From the NCBI GenBank assembly GCA_029976005.1, contig JARKOQ010000142.1, positions 1 through 40,219 of the forward strand: DNA of 40,219 bases, in the 5' to 3' direction. The notes beneath the pieces were generated by a model, which worked only from the letters and a program-made list of their open reading frames with translations, searched no databases and was not told the DNA's origin. Source of the stretch: Aggregatilineales bacterium. GTDB taxonomy: Bacteria; Chloroflexota; Anaerolineae; Aggregatilineales; Ch27. Numbering within the stretch: position 1 is the first letter of the stretch; each line of letters begins with the position of its first letter. The position numbers were made by a program, and so were the translations under genes. This document shows positions 25,550-32,299 of this stretch, piece by piece.

Positions 25550-25567
25550 GGAGAAAAAGCAACAGGG

Positions 25568-28249
25568 ATGGCAGACAAGTACAACCCTCAGGAGATTGAA
25601 ACCCGCTGGCAGAAACGCTGGGAGGCGGACGAGCTGTACCGCCAGCAGATCGATTACGACCGGCCCAAATTTTACGCGCTGACCATGCTGCCCTACCCCA
25701 GCGGCAACCTGCACATCGGGCACTGGTACGCCATGTCGCCCTCGGACGCGCGCGCCCGCTACAAGCGTATGCAGGGCTACAACGTCCTGTTCCCGATGGG
25801 CTTCGACGCCTTCGGGCTGCCGGCGGAAAACGCCGCGATCAAGCGCGGCATCCACCCCAAGAAGTGGACCTACGCCAACATCGAGAACATGCGCAAGCAA
25901 CTGTGCAGCATGGGGGCCATGTTCGACTGGCAGCGCGAAGCCGTCTCCAGCGATCCCGAATACTACAAGTGGACGCAGTGGTTCTTCCTGCAATTCTACA
26001 AGCACGGCCTGGCCTACCGCGCCGAAGCCGCCGTGGACTTCTGCCCGAAGTGCAACACCACCCTGGCCCGCGAGCAGGTCTGGGGCGAAGACCGCCACTG
26101 CGAGCGCTGCGGCACCCCGGTGATCAAGAAAGACCTGACCCAGTGGTTCTTCCGCATCACGCAGTACGCCGAGGAGCTGTTGGATCACAGCCGGATCGAC
26201 TGGCCGGAGCGCGTCATGGTGATGCAGAAGAACTGGATCGGCCGCAGCGAAGGCGCGCATGTCGTCTTCCACACCGAAGCCGAAGACCCGATCGAGGTCT
26301 TCACCACCCGCCCGGATACGCTGTGGGGCGCGACCTTCATGGTCCTGGCCCCGGAGCACCCGCTGGTCGGGAAGATCACCACGGATGCGCAGCGCGCGGC
26401 GGTCGAAGCCTACGCCCAGGCCGCGGCCCGTAAGTCCGAGATCGACCGCACGGCCGAGGGCAAGGAGAAGACCGGCGTCTTCACCGGCGCGTACGCGATC
26501 AACCCGGTCAACGGGGCGCGCATCCCGATCTGGGTCGCCGACTACGTCCTGATCACCTACGGCAGCGGCGCGATCATGGCGGTGCCCGCCCACGACCAGC
26601 GCGACTTCGACTTCGCGCGCAAGTACGGCCTGGAGATTCGCGGCGTGATCCAGCCCGACCTGGCCCAGGTCGCCGATCATTACATCGGCGAGACCGAGAA
26701 GAACCTGGATGCGCTGGTCGCCGCCGCCGAAAAAGCCGGCGCGATCCTGACCTTCGACGAGGCCGATGCCCTGTTTGGCAAGCGCGGCGGCGCGCAAAGC
26801 CCCGATCCGCGCGTGCCGGCGATCGACATCGACTGGCTGCTGAACACGGTCAACCGGGCCTACACCGGCCCCGGCGTGATGGCCAACAGCGGCGCGTTCG
26901 ATGGCAGCGAAGCCACCGAGGACAAGGGCAGCGCCAACCCGGCGATCAAGGCCGTGACCGGCTGGCTGGAGCAGCAAGGCACCGGTCACCTGGCGGTCAA
27001 CTATCGCCTGCGCGACTGGTTGATCAGCCGCCAGCGTTACTGGGGTGCGCCGATCCCGATGATCTACTGCCCCAAGTGTGGGACGGTGCCCGTGCCGGAA
27101 TCCGATCTGCCCGTGCTGCTGCCCGATGATGTGGAGTTCATGCCCACCGGCGAGTCGCCGCTGAAGTTCCATGAAGGCTTCCGTTACACGACCTGCCCGC
27201 AGTGCGGCGGACCGGCCGAGCGCGAAACCGACACGATGGACACCTTCATGTGTTCGTCGTGGTATCCGTACCGCTACCTGAGTCCGCACTACGATCAGGG
27301 GCCGTTCGACCCGATCCAGGCGGCCTACTGGCTGCCCGTCGACCAGTACACCGGCGGGATCGAGCATGCCACCATGCACCTGATGTACGCGCGTTTCTTC
27401 ACCAAGGCCATGCGCGACTGCGGCATCTTCGAGCCGACGATCGCGGCCATGCGCCAGATCGGGCGCGATCCGCAGGGCCTGTTCGAGGAGCAGATGACGG
27501 CCCTGTTCAACCAGGGCATGATCCTGGGCGAAGACCGCGAGAAGATGAGCAAGTCGCGCGGCAACGTGATCGACCCGGACGACCTGGTCGCCCGTTACGG
27601 CGCGGACGCCGTGCGCGGCTACCTGATGTTCGCCTTCCGCTGGGATCAGGGCGGCCCGTGGGATAACCAGGGCATCCAGGGCATCGTCCGCTGGCTGAAC
27701 GACACCTGGACGCTGTTCGCCGACCCGGCGAGCGTGCCGGGCAAGCCCAGCGCCGAACAGATCGCCGGGCTGCGCCGCAAAGCGCACCAGGCGATCAAGC
27801 AGGTCACGGACGGGCTGGAGGGCTTCACGTTCAACACGGCCATCGCCGGCCTGATGAGCCTGAAGAACGCCATGCTGGACGCCAGAAAGACCCCGGTCGT
27901 CAACGATCCGGCCTGGCGGGAGGCAACCAGCATCTACCTGCGCCTGATGGCCCCCTTCACCCCGCACATCGCGGAGGAGCTGTGGGCGCGCACCGGCGGA
28001 GCGTACAGCGTCCACACCCAACCCTGGCCGGAGTATGACGAGGCCAGCGCCGCCGAGGACGTGATCACCCTGGTGGTGCAGGTCAACGGCAAGGTGCGCG
28101 ACCGGATCGAAGTCCCGGCGAGCATCTCCGAAGAAGACGCCAAGGCCGCCGCCCTGGCTTCCGAAGGCGCGCAGCGCCACCTGGACGGCAAGCCGCCCAA
28201 GAAGGTGATCTACGTCCCGGCGCGCGGGATGGTCAGCATCGTGGTGTAA
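25568..28249 (+). CDS. leuS: Leucyl-tRNA synthetase
   Basis: An 893-aa class Ia synthetase that charges tRNA-Leu with leucine. The HIGH signature is at residues 49-52 (LPYPSGNLHIGH). A zinc-type insertion CPKCNTTLAREQ...CERCGTP is near 158-185. The CP1 editing domain, which hydrolyses mischarged tRNA, follows with TTRPDTLWGATFMVLAPEH. KMSKS is at 659-663 in EDREKMSKSRGNVIDPDD, followed by the anticodon-binding and C-terminal domains ending in VIYVPARGMVSIVV. Length and order fit bacterial LeuS. The AAGGAG ribosome binding site (25548-25553) is 14 nt from the ATG, longer than usual, and overlaps the leader ORF stop, suggesting translational coupling. Confidence 0.98.
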   Translation: MADKYNPQEIETRWQKRWEADELYRQQIDYDRPKFYALTMLPYPSGNLHIGHWYAMSPSDARARYKRMQGYNVLFPMGFDAFGLPAENAAIKRGIHPKKWTYANIENMRKQLCSMGAMFDWQREAVSSDPEYYKWTQWFFLQFYKHGLAYRAEAAVDFCPKCNTTLAREQVWGEDRHCERCGTPVIKKDLTQWFFRITQYAEELLDHSRIDWPERVMVMQKNWIGRSEGAHVVFHTEAEDPIEVFTTRPDTLWGATFMVLAPEHPLVGKITTDAQRAAVEAYAQAAARKSEIDRTAEGKEKTGVFTGAYAINPVNGARIPIWVADYVLITYGSGAIMAVPAHDQRDFDFARKYGLEIRGVIQPDLAQVADHYIGETEKNLDALVAAAEKAGAILTFDEADALFGKRGGAQSPDPRVPAIDIDWLLNTVNRAYTGPGVMANSGAFDGSEATEDKGSANPAIKAVTGWLEQQGTGHLAVNYRLRDWLISRQRYWGAPIPMIYCPKCGTVPVPESDLPVLLPDDVEFMPTGESPLKFHEGFRYTTCPQCGGPAERETDTMDTFMCSSWYPYRYLSPHYDQGPFDPIQAAYWLPVDQYTGGIEHATMHLMYARFFTKAMRDCGIFEPTIAAMRQIGRDPQGLFEEQMTALFNQGMILGEDREKMSKSRGNVIDPDDLVARYGADAVRGYLMFAFRWDQGGPWDNQGIQGIVRWLNDTWTLFADPASVPGKPSAEQIAGLRRKAHQAIKQVTDGLEGFTFNTAIAGLMSLKNAMLDARKTPVVNDPAWREATSIYLRLMAPFTPHIAEELWARTGGAYSVHTQPWPEYDEASAAEDVITLVVQVNGKVRDRIEVPASISEEDAKAAALASEGAQRHLDGKPPKKVIYVPARGMVSIVV

Positions 28250-28258
28250 GCCACCCCA

Positions 28259-28320
28259 ACGGGGACGACCGGGACCGATGCATCGCATGCCCGGCATCGC
28301 GGTCGTCCCCGTTTCTTTTT
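28259..28320 (+). terminator. Intrinsic terminator of leuS
   Basis: ACGGGGACGACCG (28259-28271) pairs with CGGTCGTCCCCGT (28300-28312), with further pairing inside the 28-nt loop, followed by a T-rich run to 28320. It begins 10 nt after the leuS stop. Confidence 0.9.
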
Positions 28321-28389
28321 CAGGAGCCGCCCGGCCCGCCGTTCGTCACCTCTCCGGCCCGCGGCTGTCACATTCCCGCTTCCCCCCTC

Positions 28390-28439
28390 TTGACCCATGA
28401 ACTCATGGAACATACGATATGAACGCATGGTTCATATCG
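28390..28439 (+). promoter_or_regulatory. Promoter with two overlapping palindromic operators
   Basis: TTGACC (28390-28395) and TACGAT (28413-28418) are spaced 17 bp. The perfect inverted repeat CGATATGAAC-gcatg-GTTCATATCG at 28415-28439 overlaps the -10 box and start site. A second palindrome CATGA-AC-TCATG (28396-28407) fills the promoter spacer. A repressor bound here would exclude polymerase. The ATGAAC/GTTCAT half-sites resemble targets of PadR/TetR-type repressors. Confidence 0.75.
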
Positions 28440-28452
28440 AAGGAAGTGGGGA

Positions 28453-29007
28453 ATGGCCGACTCGATGGCTCGCCGTGTGTTCAAAAATCTCAACCGCTAC
28501 TTCATGGTGCCGATGTTCCGCCTGGGGTTCGGTTTTTTCTTCGGGACGCCGTTCGGCGGCTACATCATGGTCCTGCGAACCGTGGGCCGCAAAACGGGCA
28601 AGACCCGTTACACCCCCGTCAACTACGCCATCATGAACGGCCAGGTGTACTGCGTCTCCGGCTTCGGCAAGGGCGCTCACTGGTACACCAACCTGAAGGC
28701 GGAGCCGCGCCTGGAGATGATCATGCCCGGCGGAGCGTTCTTTGGCGTGGCCGAGGACGTGATCGATGAGGCCGAGCGCACCCGCGCCATCCGGCAGGTC
28801 TTCAAGAACGGCGGGTTCGCCGGGTTCTTCGAGGGCTTCAACCCGCGCACGGTCTCGGACGAGGAGCTGCTCGCCAAGTGCCAGCATACGGTCGTCGTGC
28901 GCATCCGCCCGGAGGGCCTCGGCAGCGGGGCCGGCGATCCGGGCGGCTGGGCCTGGGTAGTGACCGTGGCGGCGACGGTGGGCATCCTGCTGGCGGTCCT
29001 GTTCTAG
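28453..29007 (+). CDS. Nitroreductase/deazaflavin-dependent (DUF385, Ddn-like) protein with C-terminal anchor
   Basis: A 184-aa protein of the split-barrel fold that in Ddn-like enzymes binds F420 and reduces quinones or nitro compounds. Family marks are VLRTVGRKTGKTRYTPVNYAIMNGQVYCVSGFGKGAHWYTNLKAEPRLEM in order, covering the cofactor phosphate site and the KAxP segment. A hydrophobic C-terminus (WAWVVTVAATVGILLAVLF) suggests membrane attachment. AAGGAAG precedes the ATG at 28453. The gene stands alone behind a strongly palindromic promoter, so it is probably induced by a small molecule. F420 use is inferred from family; FMN or heme use is possible. Confidence 0.83.
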   Translation: MADSMARRVFKNLNRYFMVPMFRLGFGFFFGTPFGGYIMVLRTVGRKTGKTRYTPVNYAIMNGQVYCVSGFGKGAHWYTNLKAEPRLEMIMPGGAFFGVAEDVIDEAERTRAIRQVFKNGGFAGFFEGFNPRTVSDEELLAKCQHTVVVRIRPEGLGSGAGDPGGWAWVVTVAATVGILLAVLF

Positions 29008-29098
29008 CGCGCGAAGGCGGGAGGCTCGTCTAAGAATCGCATTAGAAACCGCCTGCGGACAAAACCCGCGCTTCCGGCGGACGTATAATAGGTTGAAT

Positions 29099-29130
29099 GG
29101 CGGGCCATCCGGAACACCAGGTGGCCCGCC
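29099..29130. repeat. Hairpin GGCGGGCCA/TGGCCCGCC
   Basis: A 9-bp perfect stem with a 14-nt loop lies 90 nt after the nitroreductase-type gene. It has no T-tract. A TATAAT stands just upstream at 29084-29089. It may end or stabilise the upstream transcript. Confidence 0.4.
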
Positions 29131-29180
29131 GGCATGTTAGACATCGCCTTACCGGCCTGCCAGATCGGACTTTCGGCCAG

Positions 29181-29208
29181 TTGACAGGCGCGGTAATTCG
29201 ACTACAGT
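29181..29208 (+). promoter_or_regulatory. Promoter of the Nudix-like gene
   Basis: TTGACA (29181-29186) and TACAGT (29203-29208) are spaced 16 bp. The leader would be about 90 nt before the ATG at 29304, which has a weak AGAAGGC site. Confidence 0.65.
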
Positions 29209-29303
29209 AAGTACGTGAGATCAAGGCCCAGCACCGCGAAAGCGCCCCACAATCGGGGAAACAGTTTTTCGCGGCTCTGGAGCCGGATAAGAAGGCATTC
29301 CCT

Positions 29304-29927
29304 ATGTTGAGCGCCAACCCCTCTCGCTCCCCCTTCAACGACGAACTCCCGCTCCGCAATATCGCCACGCTCGACGCGCTCAAGGCTCTGCTTCGCGCCC
29401 GCCGCGTCGACATCTCGCTGTGGGGCACGGGCAGCGCCAAGACGGTCGAGAGTCTCTGGGAAGAGATCGCAACCGGGGAGATCGAGCTGAAGGACAAACC
29501 CTTCCGCCGCGTCCTGACCGGCGTGGTGCAGGTCATCATCCGGCGCGGCGACCGGGTTCTGATCGAGGCCGAGCAGGTCTTTCACGACGGCCGCCGCCGC
29601 GCTCGCAACATCCCGCCGGCGGAAAAGATGCTGCCCGGCGAAAACTACATGGACGCCGCGCGGCGCTGCGTGACCGAGGAGCTGGGCCTCTCCCCGGATC
29701 GGGTCGAAATCCTGCCGGAGACGCACACCTCCAGCCAGGAGATGCGCACCTCGTGGTCGTACCCCGGCCTGCTGGGCCAGTACACCATCCACCGCGTCGA
29801 CGTCAGCGCCCCCGACCTGCCCGATGAGAGCTTCTGGACCGAGGAAGTCTCGCTGGCAAACGACCCCACCGTCCGCCGCCACCTGTGGATCTGGGAGCAC
29901 AAAGACCTGGTTCTGCAGGAAGGCTGA
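29304..29927 (+). CDS. Nudix-fold protein with degenerate Nudix box
   Basis: A 207-aa protein. An N-terminal region of about 65 residues (LPLRNIATLDALKALLRARRVDISLWGTGSAK) precedes a Nudix-like domain: VVQVIIRRGDRVLIEAEQVF, then the box region EKMLPGENYMDAARRCVTEELGL at 107-129. Compared with GX5EX7REUXEEXGU, the first Gly is Glu and the first Glu of REUXEE is Cys122, while Glu125/Glu126 are kept. The main catalytic set is therefore incomplete. It may be a non-hydrolytic ligand-binding Nudix protein or a divergent hydrolase with different metal ligands. It is followed by a very strong hairpin and appears monocistronic. Confidence 0.7.
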   Translation: MLSANPSRSPFNDELPLRNIATLDALKALLRARRVDISLWGTGSAKTVESLWEEIATGEIELKDKPFRRVLTGVVQVIIRRGDRVLIEAEQVFHDGRRRARNIPPAEKMLPGENYMDAARRCVTEELGLSPDRVEILPETHTSSQEMRTSWSYPGLLGQYTIHRVDVSAPDLPDESFWTEEVSLANDPTVRRHLWIWEHKDLVLQEG

Positions 29928-29955
29928 GCAGTACTGGCTCTCTAAATCGATTGGT

Positions 29956-29998
29956 GACAACATCAGCGCGACTCTGGCCGAGTCGCGCTGATGTTGTC
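29956..29998. repeat. Perfect 19-bp inverted repeat with 5-nt loop
   Basis: GACAACATCAGCGCGACTC at 29956-29974 is exactly repeated in inverse at 29980-29998 around tggcc. No T-tract follows on either strand (plus side GGACTTC). It is the longest perfect stem in the window and probably acts as a cruciform, RNA stabiliser or non-canonical terminator after the Nudix-like gene. Confidence 0.75.
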
Positions 29999-30160
29999 GG
30001 ACTTCGAGGCACGGTGGGGGACAGCCATCCAGACCGAGACTCAAATCCAGGCATAGACAACCCAAAATGAACCCTGTTTGAGCATCATCTACGCAATGCT
30101 TTGGGCCGTGCAAAGGGCATTTGTTCGGAGAGAAACGTGCATCGTGGGAGGGGCAACCCG

Positions 30161-30402
30161 ATGACCGACCAGCAGCGCATCCAACGCGCTGTGCGCGCAG
30201 GACGTTATGTCTTCACCGACCATGCCGTCGAAGAAGCACAGGCGGACAACCTGCGCTTTTCCGATATTGTGGGCATCTTACTTCAAGGTGAGATAGACTC
30301 AGTATATACGGATGATCCGCGTGGTGAGAGGTATGTCGTTTTCGCGGCGATGGCGTACTGGTGATTATTACGGTTTATGTGGTGGACGAGGGTGAACGAT
30401 GA
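30161..30402 (+). pseudogene. DUF4258 toxin-like gene, broken by a deletion/frameshift
   Basis: The ATG at 30161 opens a DUF4258-type sequence (RIQRAVRAGRYVFTDHAVEEAQADNLRFSDIVGIL, then GEIDSVYTDDPRGERYVVF) that ends early at TGA 30364. One frame back, from 30346, the text GDGVLVIITVYVVDEGER runs to TGA 30402. That is the typical C-terminal end of the family, and its stop overlaps the next ATG as ATGA. The central PLHVVC-like strand of DUF4258 proteins is missing, so a deletion that also shifted the frame is likelier than a single-base error. DUF4258 proteins resemble RelE-type toxins and commonly precede YgiT-type zinc-finger proteins, as here. As read, the product is a 67-aa truncated protein. 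Confidence 0.75.
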
Positions 30403-30656
30403 ACGAGCGACATTTCCCCTGTGAATACTGCGATACGGCGCTGCCTCTGCAAGCGCGGCGCGTGACGCTGACCCTCCAGCGCAATGGGCGCTGGTATATC
30501 TTCGAGAACGTGCCCGCCGAGGTCTGCCCGAACTGCGGACACCGCTATTATGATGGGCCAACCCTGGTCCAGCTGGAGCGCCTGATCGAAGAACAGGCCG
30601 ATCAACTCCGCCCGGTCGAAGCCTGGGCATTCTCGTTGCCGGTGGAGGCACTGTAG
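30399..30656 (+). CDS. YgiT-type zinc-finger protein (MqsA N-terminal-like, antitoxin candidate)
   Basis: An 85-aa protein. Two cysteine pairs, CEYC near residues 8-11 and CPNCGHRYYDG near 46-56, form the zinc site of YgiT/MqsA N-terminal domains. The segment between them (ARRVTLTLQRNGRWYIFENVPAEV) matches the family. The C-terminal helix LVQLERLIEEQADQL would normally precede a DNA-binding domain in MqsA, but here the protein stops, which is usual for stand-alone YgiT-type antitoxins paired with DUF4258. The start overlaps the end of the original toxin frame (ATGA). With its partner broken it may be a relic or may be kept for regulation. Confidence 0.85.
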   Translation: MNERHFPCEYCDTALPLQARRVTLTLQRNGRWYIFENVPAEVCPNCGHRYYDGPTLVQLERLIEEQADQLRPVEAWAFSLPVEAL

Positions 30657-30682
30657 CGCCGGAACAGCTATTCCGGCGCTAC
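30653..30682. terminator. Bidirectional hairpin between convergent genes
   Basis: GTAGCGCCGGAA (30653-30664) pairs perfectly with TTCCGGCGCTAC (30671-30682) around CAGCTA. It includes the stop codon of the YgiT gene and lies 16 nt before the stop of the converging ArsR gene. No T-tract. Confidence 0.6.
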
Positions 30683-30698
30683 ACGCCCGTGCATCCAC

Positions 30699-31268
30699 TC
30701 ATATCCGCCAGTACTTGCCGCCCCCGCCTTCCCTCGCCATCAGACCCTGCTCCACCAGCTCGCGGCGCAGTTGGGCGGTATCTTCGTGGTACTGGCCCAG
30801 CAGCTCGTTGACTTCCTTCTCCGTGTACTGCCGCCCGACCTCGAACACGTTCACCACGTAGCGCAGCACCGCCTGCATCTTCTTGAACTGCATGGGAAGC
30901 TGCTTGAAACGCCCATCCGGCCCCAGGTAGTTCTTGAGCACCTTGCGGTCATAGGCATCCACGTCCACGCCTTCCGCCGCCGCCTGCAAAGTCTCCTGCG
31001 AGAGCAGACTGCGGGCCATCTCGTGCAGGGCGCCAAGCTCCAGGCGGTAGACGTTGTAGTAGCTCTGCGGCCGGGCGCTGACCAGCCCGACGTGCGTCAG
31101 GTAGGACAGGTGATTCGATACGGTTGACGGGCGCAGGTCCAGGATGGCCGCGATCTGCTCCACGGCCAGTTCCTCGCGCGCCAGCAGCCCGACGATCTTC
31201 AGCCGGTTGGCGTCGGCCAGGGCCTTGAAGAACTCCAGCAAAGCCTGGGATTGCTCCGAGACGTCCAT
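30699..31268 (-). CDS. ArsR-family transcriptional regulator with DUF2087 C-terminal domain
   Basis: A 189-aa regulator. The N-terminal winged helix has FFKALADANRLKIVGLLAREELAVEQIAAILDLRPSTVSNHLSYL, a standard ArsR fold, but the ELCVCDLC-type metal cysteines are absent. The C-terminal half carries the DUF2087 signature: FEVGRQYTEKEVNELLGQYH, EDTAQLRRELVEQGLMARE and GGGGKYWRI. Such proteins are common in Firmicutes and Chloroflexota; their ligand is not established to my knowledge. GAGGTG precedes the ATG at 31268. The promoter carries an inverted repeat at the start site, so autorepression is likely. It is convergent with the broken toxin-antitoxin pair. Confidence 0.9.
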   Translation of the reverse strand: MDVSEQSQALLEFFKALADANRLKIVGLLAREELAVEQIAAILDLRPSTVSNHLSYLTHVGLVSARPQSYYNVYRLELGALHEMARSLLSQETLQAAAEGVDVDAYDRKVLKNYLGPDGRFKQLPMQFKKMQAVLRYVVNVFEVGRQYTEKEVNELLGQYHEDTAQLRRELVEQGLMAREGGGGKYWRI

Positions 31269-31290
31269 CGCACACCTCTTTCATGAAACT

Positions 31291-31339
31291 AATTCGACGT
31301 TCATCGAAATAATTCTATCAGACTACAGAAAGAAGTCAA
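31291..31339 (-). promoter_or_regulatory. Autoregulatory promoter of the ArsR-DUF2087 gene
   Basis: On the minus strand TTGACT (31339-31334) and TAGAAT (31317-31312) are spaced 16 bp. Directly downstream, over the start of transcription, lies the inverted repeat TTCGA-CGTTCA-TCGAA (31293-31308, plus reading), extendable to AATTCGA/TCGAAAT with one mismatch. This is the expected place for an ArsR operator. Confidence 0.7.
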
Positions 31340-31513
31340 GACCAGAGGCCGCGCAATCGGACGGACCAGCGCCCCGTCCCTACCCGTTTTTCGCTTCGAC
31401 GCTTGCCGCATTGGCATGTTTTCCTGCCGCTGGTCTCTGCCTTCTCTGGCCTCCTCCCGCGCCCCGCGCTACACTCCCGCCCATCTCGTCCCTGCCCGCC
31501 AAGGAGACCCGCC

Positions 31514-32200
31514 ATGCACCTTGCCGACCTCAACTGGATGGACGTGGAACGCTACCTGGAGCGCGACCGGCGCATCATCCTCGTCACCGGCGCGACCGAG
31601 CAGCACGGCTACCTCAGCCTGTTGACCGACATCAAGGTGCCCCAGGCTATCGCCGGGGTGCTGGCCGAGCGCGAAGGCGTGCTGGTCGCCCCACCGCTCA
31701 ACTTCGGCTGCTCGGCCTATTTCATGGAGTATCCCGGCACGATCACGCTGACCGCGCCGACCTTCGGCCTGGTGCTGGGAGAGATCGTGCGCAGCCTGGC
31801 CCGCCACGGCTTCCGGGGCTTCCTGGTGCTCAACGGGCACGGCGGCAATGCCCGCCCGGCTGTGCTGGACGCGCTTCAGGCGGAGTTTCCGGGGCTGCGT
31901 TCGACCTGGTACAACTGGTGGCAGGGGGAGGCGACCCGCCAGATTGGGGAGTACGTCAAACACAAGCCCAATCACGCCAACTGGCTGGAGAATTTCGTCT
32001 TCACCCGCGTGGCGGACGTGCCGCGCGAGATCAAGCCGGAGCCGGACCTGGCCCGGCTGACCGAGGCCGGAGTCTCCTACCGGGACGTCCTGGGGGATGG
32101 CAGCTACGGCGGCCCCTACCAGATGCCGGAGGAGATCATGGCCCGGTTGTTCGATGGGGTCGTGGCCGAAGCGACTGCCCTGCTCCGCGAGCTTCAGTAG
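31514..32200 (+). CDS. Creatininase-family metal-dependent amidohydrolase
   Basis: A 228-aa protein of the creatininase/MftE family. Metal-site motifs are GATEQHGYLSLLTD near residues 27-40, supplying Glu, His and Asp, and VLNGHGGNARP, supplying a second His. Compared with the usual EQHGPHLPLGTD the first motif is one residue shorter and lacks the second His. An AAGGAG site precedes the ATG at 31514; the longer upstream frame lacks coding character. Family members cleave cyclic or linear amides (creatinine, FAPy, mycofactocin precursor). No mycofactocin or riboflavin/F420 gene is adjacent, so the substrate stays open. Confidence 0.85.
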   Translation: MHLADLNWMDVERYLERDRRIILVTGATEQHGYLSLLTDIKVPQAIAGVLAEREGVLVAPPLNFGCSAYFMEYPGTITLTAPTFGLVLGEIVRSLARHGFRGFLVLNGHGGNARPAVLDALQAEFPGLRSTWYNWWQGEATRQIGEYVKHKPNHANWLENFVFTRVADVPREIKPEPDLARLTEAGVSYRDVLGDGSYGGPYQMPEEIMARLFDGVVAEATALLRELQ

Positions 32201-32217
32201 ACGGCCCCGAATCAAAA

Positions 32218-32299
32218 GGACGGCCGGCGGCCGTCCCTCGGATCGCGCGATAGAATGACCGGACAAGGCCCGCCCGGACGAGGCATGCCTCGTCCCTAC
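32218..32299. repeat. Two palindromes between convergent genes
   Basis: GGACGGCCG-g-CGGCCGTCC lies at 32218-32236. The perfect 20-bp palindrome GGACGAGGCATGCCTCGTCC lies at 32276-32295 and is followed by CTAC, which includes the stop codon of the FHA gene. Both end in CGTCC(C), like the remnant at 31355-31384 and the element at 39914-39962. Confidence 0.65.

Noticed and set aside
25314-25567. T-box riboswitch upstream of leuS
   Set aside because: No AGGGTGGNACCGCG-type T-box, no specifier-loop architecture, and no terminator/antiterminator pair before leuS. Only simple hairpins are seen.
25505-28297. 930-codon open frame on the minus strand opposite leuS
   Set aside because: It mirrors a clear leuS on the other strand; the translation is low in complexity, rich in H/R/D/G/A and lacks any domain. 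This is a GC-rich antisense shadow.
30338-30350. Programmed -1 frameshift in the DUF4258 gene
   Set aside because: The local sequence CGTTTTCGCGG does not form an X XXY YYZ slippery heptamer and there is no obvious pseudoknot. The missing family core strand points to a deletion.
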